A stretch of DNA of 64,000 nucleotides from NCBI RefSeq assembly GCF_029023725.1, contig NZ_CP119075.1:2227501-2291500 (forward strand), in the 5' to 3' direction. The stretch's first letter is position 1. Each line of letters begins with the position of its first letter. The position numbers and the translations under genes are program-made. The stretch comes from Synoicihabitans lomoniglobus. GTDB taxonomy: Bacteria; Verrucomicrobiota; Verrucomicrobiia; Opitutales; Opitutaceae. Positions 1 to 7,257 of this stretch are shown here, piece by piece. The notes under the pieces were generated by a model. The model was not told the DNA's origin. It searched no databases and saw nothing but the letters and a program-made list of their open reading frames with translations.

Positions 1-2
1 AA

Positions 3-233
3 GTAACATGGGATATCGTGGGAAAATTTGTGGAGTTTCGGGTCATCGATGCCGGACCAGGTATCGGCAAGGCCACCAATTTGTTCGTGCCGTTTTTCAC
101 CACGAAACCGGCGGGTTCCGGCATCGGTCTGGTGCTCTGCCGCCAGATTGCCGAGAACCACGACGGCGACCTCGTTTTGGAAAACCGCACCGACACCCAA
201 GGCTGCATCGCCGTCCTGCGTTTGCCGGCTTAG
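3..233 (+). CDS. Sensor histidine kinase, C-terminal ATPase fragment
   Basis: This is the 3' end of a two-component sensor kinase; the 5' part lies outside the window and the reading frame is open to the left edge. The 76 visible residues are the end of a HATPase_c domain: a DAGPGI segment (G1 box), then FVPFFTTKPAGSGIGL, which carries the F box and the G2 box that close the ATP lid, then a final beta-strand pair. The FFTTKP...GIGL form is typical of NtrB-like kinases that partner NtrC-family response regulators (family knowledge). A sigma-54-type promoter 2.2 kb downstream makes such a pairing plausible, but the response regulator is not in view. Confidence 0.85.
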   Translation, partial: VTWDIVGKFVEFRVIDAGPGIGKATNLFVPFFTTKPAGSGIGLVLCRQIAENHDGDLVLENRTDTQGCIAVLRLPA

Positions 234-321
234 TGCGATCCCCCATCCCCCCGGAGAGGTTCAGTTCGATTGAGCCCGCCACCCAATAGTGGTTTTACGA
301 CCTTCACTTGTCGTTCCTGGC

Positions 322-2241
322 ATGATCGCATCCAATCGTTCGATACGTCGTTTACAATACTTCGCCGCGGCACTATTCGCTTTGGCCACGACTTGCTCTG
401 CCACCGGCGCAACGAATTTTTCAATCCGACATCAAGTTTCCGGCGGGGCCACATTATGGGGCTTGGTTGAGGGACCGGATGGTTTGGTCGCAGTCGGGAC
501 AGGCGGTCGCCTCCTCACTTCTGAGGACGGTAAAAACTGGCAATCCCGCGAAACCGAAACGGATGCGTGGCTGACCGCCGTGACTTTCGCCAATGGGCGT
601 TATGTTGTCGTCGGTGAATCCGGGGTAATTCTACTTTCGGACGATCTCATTACGTGGCGTTTGGTGGCGGACGTCCCGACTGAAGAGCGTTTGAACAACA
701 TCAGGTTCGGCGGTGGCCGTTGGGTCGCAGTGGGAGAGCGTGGCACCATTATCTGGTCGGACGACGCCGTGATCTGGCGACAATCCTCGCGACTCACATC
801 CAAATGGCTGCGAGCCTTGGCGACGAGTGAGGCGGTGGATGTCGACGGCACCCGCCACCGTATTTGGGTGACCGGAGGCCAAGCAGATGTGCGTCTCCAT
901 TCGTTCGATGGAATCGAGTGGATAAAGGATACCTTTTCAGGCAACGGCGGCAAAGATGTGGAAGCCTTTACGCCGATCTACAGTGGGTTCGGAACCACCT
1001 CCCAAAGCGAAGGCACATTTCGCGTCCACTCTCACGAATTTGGAGCTGTCGGTTCCGACGGCTTCATTGCCTCGTATCATGTAATTTCCTCTCTCGATCC
1101 CTCCGGCGATGACCCGAATGGGATCTACCACGGATTCTATTTTCATTCGCTCTCGGGGTCCACCGACGACGAATTTAAAGACATTGATTGGCGGGCGATC
1201 GTGCGAGGCAACGGGCGACACTTTGTGGTCGGCACTGCGGGCACGGTGCTTTCGGCCCCCCAGATTTACTCCCGCTCAGAATGGACTCGGCATCACAATT
1301 TGCCCGACACCACATTCACCGCCGCCGGGTTTGGCTTGGATTCCTTTTTCATCGTCGGTGCCAACGAAACAATTGTGCAATCCTCGCCTTCGTTCCGCGG
1401 TCAACTGGCCAACCTGTCCGCCCGAGGACGCATTGTGGGAGCCCACGGCAGTCTCGTCGCCGGATTCGTGTTGGGCGGCGCCGAGGAAACCACGCTCCTG
1501 CTACGCGGAGTAGGCCCCCAACTTACTGACTTCGGCATAACCGCACCTCTGCCGGCTCCACGCATTCGACTTCAGGACGCCTCGACTACCACGCTTCAAA
1601 CGAACAACGGATGGCGCTTCTCGCAGCACCTTTCCCTGGCGACCTCCCAAACCGGGGCGTTCCCACTCCCTGATGGCTCCGATGATAGCGCGATGTTGGC
1701 AACGCTCGCTCCAGGCGCCTACACGCTGACCACCAACGACGAAAGCGGTGATGAAGGTGTAACTTTGTCCGAAATTTACCACGTTCCAGATCGGGAAGGC
1801 GTGTTCCCTGCCGCCCATCCAATCAACCTTTCTACTCGCGGTCGGGTCGGCGCGGGAGAGGACGTGCTCGTGGGTGGTTTCGTGGTCGAGGGCGCCTCTG
1901 CCATTCGTGTGCTGGTTCGTGCCGTGGGCCCGGGCCTCGCACAATTTAACGTGGGGAATCCCCTCGCGGATCCCACCATCACCGTGCAATCGGCCGACGG
2001 AACCTTAATCGGCACCAACGACAACTGGGAATCCCAAGCCCACCCGGGCGACCAGACTACCATTCTGAACGAGATCCTAGAAACTTCGCGAGTGGTCGGT
2101 GCATTCCCCTTGGACGCACATAGCACGGACGCCGCGCTCCTCCTCTGGCTCTCCCCGGGAACATACACTGCCACCGTTTCAGGCAATCCAACAACCAGCT
2201 CGGGCGGAGAAGCCCTGTTCGAAATCTACGAACTCCCCTGA
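322..2241 (+). CDS. Secreted beta-propeller-like protein with duplicated C-terminal domain
   Basis: A predicted exported protein of 639 residues. The ATG at 322 gives a clean signal peptide (RSIRRLQ followed by a hydrophobic stretch and a small-residue cleavage site); an in-frame GTG at 289 would add 11 residues. Residues about 35-340 hold repeated units of the type GRLLTSEDGKNWQ / GVILLSDDLITWR / GTIIWSDDAVIWR, the aspartate-tryptophan pattern of BNR/Ycf48-like propeller blades. Residues about 365-640 are two copies of a module of about 135 residues with RGVGP(Q/G)L, N(N/D)(N/G)W, GAFPL, SDDSAML/STDAALL, PG(A/T)YT and EIY motifs, as seen in many secreted Opitutaceae proteins. It has no visible catalytic residues; a surface or binding role is inference. 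It stands alone between the kinase and the efflux operon. Confidence 0.75.
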   Translation: MIASNRSIRRLQYFAAALFALATTCSATGATNFSIRHQVSGGATLWGLVEGPDGLVAVGTGGRLLTSEDGKNWQSRETETDAWLTAVTFANGRYVVVGESGVILLSDDLITWRLVADVPTEERLNNIRFGGGRWVAVGERGTIIWSDDAVIWRQSSRLTSKWLRALATSEAVDVDGTRHRIWVTGGQADVRLHSFDGIEWIKDTFSGNGGKDVEAFTPIYSGFGTTSQSEGTFRVHSHEFGAVGSDGFIASYHVISSLDPSGDDPNGIYHGFYFHSLSGSTDDEFKDIDWRAIVRGNGRHFVVGTAGTVLSAPQIYSRSEWTRHHNLPDTTFTAAGFGLDSFFIVGANETIVQSSPSFRGQLANLSARGRIVGAHGSLVAGFVLGGAEETTLLLRGVGPQLTDFGITAPLPAPRIRLQDASTTTLQTNNGWRFSQHLSLATSQTGAFPLPDGSDDSAMLATLAPGAYTLTTNDESGDEGVTLSEIYHVPDREGVFPAAHPINLSTRGRVGAGEDVLVGGFVVEGASAIRVLVRAVGPGLAQFNVGNPLADPTITVQSADGTLIGTNDNWESQAHPGDQTTILNEILETSRVVGAFPLDAHSTDAALLLWLSPGTYTATVSGNPTTSSGGEALFEIYELP

Positions 2242-2261
2242 AAAGAGTTCAGCCGCCACCG

Positions 2262-2286
2262 GTATGTCATCTATTAGGTGACATAC
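2262..2286. promoter_or_regulatory. Dyad/hairpin GTATGTCA-N9-TGACATAC
   Basis: Perfect 8-base arms flank a 9-base centre that can add three more pairs (one G-U), so this is either a strong hairpin 20 bases after the propeller gene or an upstream protein-binding dyad. It is not followed by a T-run, so a classical terminator is less likely. Its centre lies about 185 bases upstream of the sigma-54 -24 element. Confidence 0.4.
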
Positions 2287-2344
2287 GGCTCCGGCGGACC
2301 AACCAACGGGAGAACGAACCGAGCGGAAAAGAGTTGCCGGGCTG

Positions 2345-2362
2345 CGTCCCATTTCCGGGACG
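2345..2362. promoter_or_regulatory. Candidate upstream activator dyad CGTCCC-N6-GGGACG
   Basis: A perfect 6-base-arm dyad with a 6-base spacer, centred about 105 bases upstream of the -24 element of the sigma-54 promoter at 2457. That position and geometry match binding sites of NtrC-family enhancer-binding proteins (established for sigma-54 systems). The regulator itself is not in the window, so assignment is inference. Confidence 0.4.
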
Positions 2363-2456
2363 GTAACTTCCCAGCATCGTGGTGTCGGGATCAGGATCTA
2401 AAATACCATAATTTTTATCCTCCTGCATTTAAATCACTTACACTGCACGAACATAA

Positions 2457-2473
2457 CTGGCACGGGGCCTGCA
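2457..2473 (+). promoter_or_regulatory. Sigma-54 (RpoN) promoter of the efflux operon
   Basis: The sequence CTGGCACG-GGGC-CTGCA matches the RpoN consensus YTGGCACG-N4-TTGCW at all but one position (C for the first T of TTGC). The invariant GG (2459-2460) and GC (2471-2472) are exactly 10 bases apart. Transcription would start near 2484, giving a 15-base leader before the ATG at 2499. The flanking DNA is AT-rich upstream (2400-2450), as is usual for such promoters. Confidence 0.65.
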
Positions 2474-2498
2474 AAGTCATGGGCACAACTTTTAGCAC

Positions 2499-3752
2499 AT
2501 GGATATTCCCCGGCCCAACCAAGCAGCAGCAAAACGTAAGAAACGCATCACCATGATCGTGGTGGTCGTCGCCCTTCTCGGCGCGATTACGTTTGGTCTG
2601 TCCCGCCTCAAGCCCGCCGCTCCGTCGATGGATCGCAACCTCGTCTGGGTCGATACCGTCAAGCGCGGTCCCATGGTCCGTCAGGTCCGCGGCCTCGGCA
2701 CCCTCGTCCCGGAAAACATCCGCTGGGTCGCCGCCCGCACCCAAGCCCGCGTCGAAACCATCATCCTGCGCCCCGGCGCGATGGTCACCGCCGACAGCGT
2801 CATTCTCGAGCTCTCCAATCCCGACGTTACGCAGGCCGCCGAAACCGCCGTTTCTTCCCTGCAAGCCGCCCAAGCCGGCCTCGCCAATCTGCGCGTGCAA
2901 CTGCAATCCCAGCTGCTCGCCGCCGAATCCGCCGCCGCCGCCGCCAAGGCCGCTTACGAACAAGCCCGCCTTCGCGCCGAGGTAAACGACGAACTCTTCG
3001 CCGACGGCCTCGTCTCGCGTCTCGAACTCGAACTTTCCAAAGTGACCGCCGAAGAGGCTTCCACCCGCAACAACATCGAGCAAAAGCGCTTCGCGTTTTC
3101 CCAGGAATCCATCAAGCCACAGCTCGCCGTGCAGGAGGCCGAGGTCTCCCGCCTCGAAGCCCAAGCCCGCCTTCGCCAAGCCGAAGCCGATGCCCTCAAG
3201 GTCAAGGCCGGCATGGCCGGTGTGCTCTCCGCCCTCCCGGTCGAAGTCGGTGCCCAGGTGCAACCCGGCCAAAGCATCGCCCGCGTCGCCGATCCGACAG
3301 ATTTGAAGGCCGAAATCCGCATCGCCGAAACCCAGGCCAAAGACATCACCATCGGCCAGCTCGCCTCGGTCGATACGCGCAACGGCATCGTCTCCGGACG
3401 CGTGGTTCGCATCGATCCCGCCGTGCAAAACGGCACGGTTCTGGTCGATGTCACGCTCGAAGGTGAACTCCCGCGCGGAGCGCGCCCCGACCTATCCGTC
3501 GACGGCACCATCGAACTCGAACGCCTCGACGACGTGATCTACGTGGGCCGCCCCGCCTTTGGTCAGGAACGCTCCACCGTCACGATCTTCAAACTCGATC
3601 CCAATTCCGACCTCGCCGAGCGCACTCAGGTCCAACTCGGTCGCAGTTCCGTGAATACGATTGAAATCATCCGCGGCCTCAATCCCGGCGATCAGGTCAT
3701 CCTCTCCGACATGTCGCAGTGGGACTCCCACGACCGCGTGCAACTCAACTAA
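2499..3752 (+). CDS. HlyD/MacA-like efflux periplasmic adaptor
   Basis: A membrane-fusion protein of 417 residues that links an inner-membrane ABC exporter to an outer-membrane channel. Residues 12-16 are basic (KRKKR) and about 18-37 form one N-terminal membrane anchor. A split lipoyl/biotinyl domain flanks the hairpin (ARTQARVETIILRPGAMV at about 80-97 and GVLSALPVEVGAQVQPGQSI at about 245). Between them, an Ala/Glu/Gln-rich region of about 120 residues forms the coiled-coil hairpin. A beta-barrel and a C-terminal membrane-proximal domain follow. It heads an operon with the ATPase and two permeases and sits 15 bases behind a probable sigma-54 start. The substrate is unknown; it is not specific enough for the macA name. 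Confidence 0.85.
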   Translation: MDIPRPNQAAAKRKKRITMIVVVVALLGAITFGLSRLKPAAPSMDRNLVWVDTVKRGPMVRQVRGLGTLVPENIRWVAARTQARVETIILRPGAMVTADSVILELSNPDVTQAAETAVSSLQAAQAGLANLRVQLQSQLLAAESAAAAAKAAYEQARLRAEVNDELFADGLVSRLELELSKVTAEEASTRNNIEQKRFAFSQESIKPQLAVQEAEVSRLEAQARLRQAEADALKVKAGMAGVLSALPVEVGAQVQPGQSIARVADPTDLKAEIRIAETQAKDITIGQLASVDTRNGIVSGRVVRIDPAVQNGTVLVDVTLEGELPRGARPDLSVDGTIELERLDDVIYVGRPAFGQERSTVTIFKLDPNSDLAERTQVQLGRSSVNTIEIIRGLNPGDQVILSDMSQWDSHDRVQLN

Positions 3753-3815
3753 TCCCCCCCTTTGCAAAATAATCTGCAACTCTTGACCCGCCCTCGGGTT
3801 ATTGCCTCCAGACCG

Positions 3816-3887
3816 ATGCTCTCCGCCCTGCTCATCCTCGCCTCCCTCGCCGCGTTTGTCGCTCTCGACGCGGACGCGGATGCTTGA
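3816..3887 (+). CDS. Possible 23-residue hydrophobic peptide
   Basis: In the 188-base gap between the adaptor and the ATPase, an ATG at 3816 opens a 23-codon frame whose product is a hydrophobic stretch followed by alternating Asp and Ala (ends DADADA). It resembles a lone signal or membrane segment. There is no homologue I recognise and no clear ribosome binding site, so it may be chance in GC-rich DNA. Confidence 0.15.
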   Translation: MLSALLILASLAAFVALDADADA

Positions 3888-3940
3888 TGCGCCTCCATTT
3901 CCAGAATCAACCCACCCTAGCTCAACCTACCCAACCGATC

Positions 3941-4642
3941 ATGCCCGAATCCCTCATCAAACTCGAAGGCGTCACCAAGGTCTTCCTCACCGACGAAGTT
4001 GAAACCCATGCCCTCTCCGGCATTCACATGAACATCGACCAAGGGGAATATGTCTCGATCGCCGGCCCGTCCGGTTGCGGTAAATCCACCTTGCTCTCCA
4101 TTCTCGGCCTCCTGGATACGCCCACCGACGGCACCTACCTGCTCAACAGTCGCCCGGTCCAAGGCCTGTCTCTTCCCGAGCGCGCTCGTATCCGCAACCG
4201 CGAAATCGGCTTCATCTTCCAGTCCTTCAATCTCATCGGTGACCTCACCGTTTATGAGAACGTCGAACTCCCGCTCACCTACCGCGGCATGCCCGCCGCC
4301 GAGCGCAAGGAACGCGTGCTCGAAGCCCTCGAAAAGGTCGGCATGGGTCACCGCGCCAAGCATCTCCCCTCGCAACTCTCCGGTGGTCAGCAACAGCGCG
4401 TGGCCGTCGCCCGCGCCCTCGCCGGTCACCCGGCCGTGCTCCTCGCCGACGAGCCCACCGGCAACCTCGATTCCAAGAACGGTGAAGCCGTCATGGACCT
4501 GCTCGCCGAGCTCCACCAAGGCGGCGCCACCATCGTCATGGTGACCCACGATTCGCGCTTCGCCCGCAATGCCGATCGCACCATCCACGTGTTCGATGGC
4601 CGCGTCGTGCAGGAGCAGGTCGAAACCGACCCGACCGCCTGA
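3941..4642 (+). CDS. ABC transporter ATPase, MacB/LolD type
   Basis: A 233-residue nucleotide-binding subunit that powers the permeases downstream. With the ATG at 3941 (MPESLIKLEG) the protein has family length; an upstream ATG at 3884 would add an unconserved tail. Walker A GPSGCGKST is at 42-50, the Q-loop FIFQSFN at 91-97, the signature LSGGQQQ at 146-152, Walker B VLLADE at 166-171 followed by the D-loop, and the switch histidine in VMVTHD near 201. The sequence class (LolD/MacB/FtsE) drives mechanotransmission or lipoprotein/peptide export rather than import (family knowledge). It lies 188 bases after the adaptor. Confidence 0.92.
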   Translation: MPESLIKLEGVTKVFLTDEVETHALSGIHMNIDQGEYVSIAGPSGCGKSTLLSILGLLDTPTDGTYLLNSRPVQGLSLPERARIRNREIGFIFQSFNLIGDLTVYENVELPLTYRGMPAAERKERVLEALEKVGMGHRAKHLPSQLSGGQQQRVAVARALAGHPAVLLADEPTGNLDSKNGEAVMDLLAELHQGGATIVMVTHDSRFARNADRTIHVFDGRVVQEQVETDPTA

Positions 4643-4726
4643 AGCCCATCTTCGCCGTGACCGATGCCCGTTGACTGTCCTCATCCCGTCACAACCCCTT
4701 TCGCCCGCTTAGGAACCGGGCGGATA

Positions 4727-4742
4727 TTAACAGTCATGTTAA
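4727..4742. promoter_or_regulatory. Dyad TTAACA-GTCA-TGTTAA
   Basis: A perfect 6-base-arm inverted repeat in the 188-base gap between the ATPase and the first permease. It could be an operator for an internal promoter of the permease genes. Permeases of this class are often linked to PadR-type regulators in other phyla, but no PadR gene is present here, so the assignment is open. Confidence 0.3.
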
Positions 4743-4764
4743 CGTAGTAGCGTTGAAAACTCGG

Positions 4765-4786
4765 CGGCCGGTCCCACGACCGGCCG
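4765..4786. other. GC-rich hairpin CGGCCGGT-N6-ACCGGCCG
   Basis: A perfect 8-base-pair stem with a 6-base loop, followed by TCTTT. It lies 45 bases before the TTG start of the first permease. It could attenuate read-through from the ATPase gene or protect a processed 3' end; the T-run is too short for a confident terminator call. Confidence 0.4.
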
Positions 4787-4830
4787 TCTTTGCTGTCCGC
4801 CTTCCGACCACCACCTGACTCCCCGCTCCG

Positions 4831-7236
4831 TTGCTCAACGACATCCGTCACGCCTTTCGCCAGCTGTGGCGCGCGCCTGCGCTGACGTTGCTCGCGGTGC
4901 TCATGCTCGCGTTGGGCACCGGCGTGAACACCGCCGTATTCTCCGTCGCCCACGGCCTGCTCCTCACGCCGTTGCCCTACCCGGGCGGAGAGCGGCTCGC
5001 CCAACTGGCCGTGCGCGCGTCCGACGATCCGACCCGAAGCTCCGGCCTTACCCCCGCACAATATCGTCGCCTCGAAGCCGCGCCGGATGCGCCCTGGGAA
5101 GCAATCGCCTCCTGGCGCTACAACTACTCCAGTCTCAGCGGCATCGACGAACCGGTGCGTTTGACCAGTATTCAGGCCACCGATACGTATTTCGAAGTGC
5201 TGGGCACTGCAGCTTGGCGCGGCCGCACGTTCCTGCCCGAGGACGCCGCCCCGGGGGCTTCACCGCGGGCCGTGATCAGTCATGATTTGTGGCTGCGTGA
5301 ACTCGGCGCGCCCGCGCGGCTGGATCAGGCAACCCTCCAAATCGACGGCGAGGCGGTCGCGATCATCGGCGTGATGCCACCGGGTTGGACCGACCCGTTC
5401 AACAATGCCCGGCTGTGGCTGCCCACCGTCGCGACCGGCGGGGTGAACACGGTCGACTCGGCCCGGTTTTGGACCGGCATGGCGCGCCTGCGTCCGGACG
5501 TTTCTCCGGCGCAGATCAACGCATGGCTGACCACGCACCAAGCGCCGATCACCGCGGACAATCCGGCCATGCACGCGGATTGGGTGCCGACCCTGTCTCC
5601 GTTGAAACCCCTGCTGCTCGGCAGTTACCGTGAAGGCGTCATGCTTTTGATGGGCGCGGCGGCGCTGGTGCTGCTCGTCACCTGCGCCAACTACTCCGGT
5701 CTGTTGTTGATCCGGGCTTCGGCGCGGCGCCATGAGCAGGCCGTGCGCATGGCACTGGGCGCGGAACGCTGGCCGTTGCTACGGACCGGTCTGGTCGAGT
5801 CGTGCCTCCTCGCCGTCATGGGCGGCGTCGCCGGCATCTTCGCCGGTTGGTGGGGATTGGACCTGCTGCTCGCCACGGTGCCTTCTGGATGGCTGCCGCG
5901 GGCCGATGCGATCGAGCTCAATGTTCCGGTATTGGCGTTCGCGCTCGTCTCCGCCGCGTTGACTGGACTCGCCGCCGGCGCTTACCCGGCTTGGAGCGCC
6001 AGCAGCGCCAAGGTGCAGTCGGCCCTGCAATCCAGTGGACGCATGTCGGACGCACCGCCGGTCGCCCGACTGCGCGCGGCGCTCGTGGTGGGCCAAATCG
6101 TGCTGGCCTTGGGCCTGCTCACGTCGGCCGGTTTGGTCGGTCGCAGTCTGCTGGCCAAACAAGCCATCAATCCCGGACTACAAACGGCACCGCTGCTGCG
6201 GGTCGGACTGTCCCTGTCCTCCCGTGACTTCCCCGACCAGGACACTCGGCGACGCTATTTCGATCAAGTCGTGGCTGCCGTGCAGGCCGTGCCCGGCGTG
6301 GCAGACGCCGCTTTCACCCAGACCATGCCGTTTTTGTGGGGCATTCCCGCATCGTTTGCCATCGTCGGTCAGCCCATGGATGCCGCCCGCCTTCCCAGCG
6401 CCTACTACGACTCCGTCGGCACGGATTTTCTCAAAACCACGCGCTTACCCCTGCAGCAAGGACGTTGGTTTGCCCCCACGGACGGACCTGACCAACCCCG
6501 CGTCGCGGTCGTCAGTGCAGCCACGGCCCGGGCCTTCTTCGGCGACGGTAATCCGCTGGGGCAACGACTGCGATTCACGAGCACCCCGAACACGGACGGC
6601 GTGGAAATCATCGGCGTGGTCGCCGATGTGCCGCGCGACGGTTTGGGCGTCGGACAACCGTTGCAGGTATACTCGCATCTGCCGCAGCGCCCGACCGAAT
6701 TCGCGACCCTGCTGGTGCGCGCTGATATCGCTCCGGCGGCGCTGATTGACGACGTCAAACGGGCCATTTGGAAGTTGAACCCAGATCAGGCGGTGGCCAA
6801 TGCCGAGCCGGTGTCGGAGCTGGTCGCATCGAGTCTCACCGAGTCGCGCCTCTACTCGTGGTTGATTATCGTTTTCGCCGCCCTGACCCTCGGTCTGGCA
6901 ACCATCGGACTGTATGCGACCATGACGTTTTCCATTCACCGACGCACCCGGGAGTTTGGGGTGCGCATGGCCATCGGTGCCGAACCCCGCCGCATCTTGC
7001 AGCAAGTGTTGCAAGAAGGCCTGCGACTCACGTTGGGCGGGGCCGTGCTCGGTCTCGTATTTTCCGTATTGGTCACTCGCCTCCTGGAAACGATGCTTTA
7101 TGCGACGTCACCGTTGCACCTGCCGACCTACCTGGCGGTCACGGCCCTCGTATTGCTCACCGCTCTGTTCGCCATCTGGCTCCCCGCGCGACGCGCCACC
7201 CGGATCGCGCCCGCGGAGGCCCTGCGATCCGACTAG
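4831..7236 (+). CDS. ABC permease, double MacB-PCD/FtsX module (ADOP type)
   Basis: An 801-residue inner-membrane permease made of two MacB_PCD-FtsX halves, the architecture called acidobacterial duplicated orphan permease. The N-terminus LNDIRHAFRQLWRAPALTLL and the LALGTGVNTAVFSVAHGLLLTPLPYP segment are family hallmarks and require the TTG start at 4831; no ATG fits. Membrane segments fall near 20-40, 270-290, 320-345, 365-390 and 415-435, and again in the C-terminal half near 675-695, 725-750 and 765-785, with periplasmic domains between. The C-terminus has RRATRIAPAEALRSD, the usual family ending. Unlike orphan members it follows an ATPase and adaptor directly, so it probably works with them. 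Confidence 0.88.
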   Translation: MLNDIRHAFRQLWRAPALTLLAVLMLALGTGVNTAVFSVAHGLLLTPLPYPGGERLAQLAVRASDDPTRSSGLTPAQYRRLEAAPDAPWEAIASWRYNYSSLSGIDEPVRLTSIQATDTYFEVLGTAAWRGRTFLPEDAAPGASPRAVISHDLWLRELGAPARLDQATLQIDGEAVAIIGVMPPGWTDPFNNARLWLPTVATGGVNTVDSARFWTGMARLRPDVSPAQINAWLTTHQAPITADNPAMHADWVPTLSPLKPLLLGSYREGVMLLMGAAALVLLVTCANYSGLLLIRASARRHEQAVRMALGAERWPLLRTGLVESCLLAVMGGVAGIFAGWWGLDLLLATVPSGWLPRADAIELNVPVLAFALVSAALTGLAAGAYPAWSASSAKVQSALQSSGRMSDAPPVARLRAALVVGQIVLALGLLTSAGLVGRSLLAKQAINPGLQTAPLLRVGLSLSSRDFPDQDTRRRYFDQVVAAVQAVPGVADAAFTQTMPFLWGIPASFAIVGQPMDAARLPSAYYDSVGTDFLKTTRLPLQQGRWFAPTDGPDQPRVAVVSAATARAFFGDGNPLGQRLRFTSTPNTDGVEIIGVVADVPRDGLGVGQPLQVYSHLPQRPTEFATLLVRADIAPAALIDDVKRAIWKLNPDQAVANAEPVSELVASSLTESRLYSWLIIVFAALTLGLATIGLYATMTFSIHRRTREFGVRMAIGAEPRRILQQVLQEGLRLTLGGAVLGLVFSVLVTRLLETMLYATSPLHLPTYLAVTALVLLTALFAIWLPARRATRIAPAEALRSD

Positions 7237-7257
7237 AAACCCCGCCATTTCCGTCCC

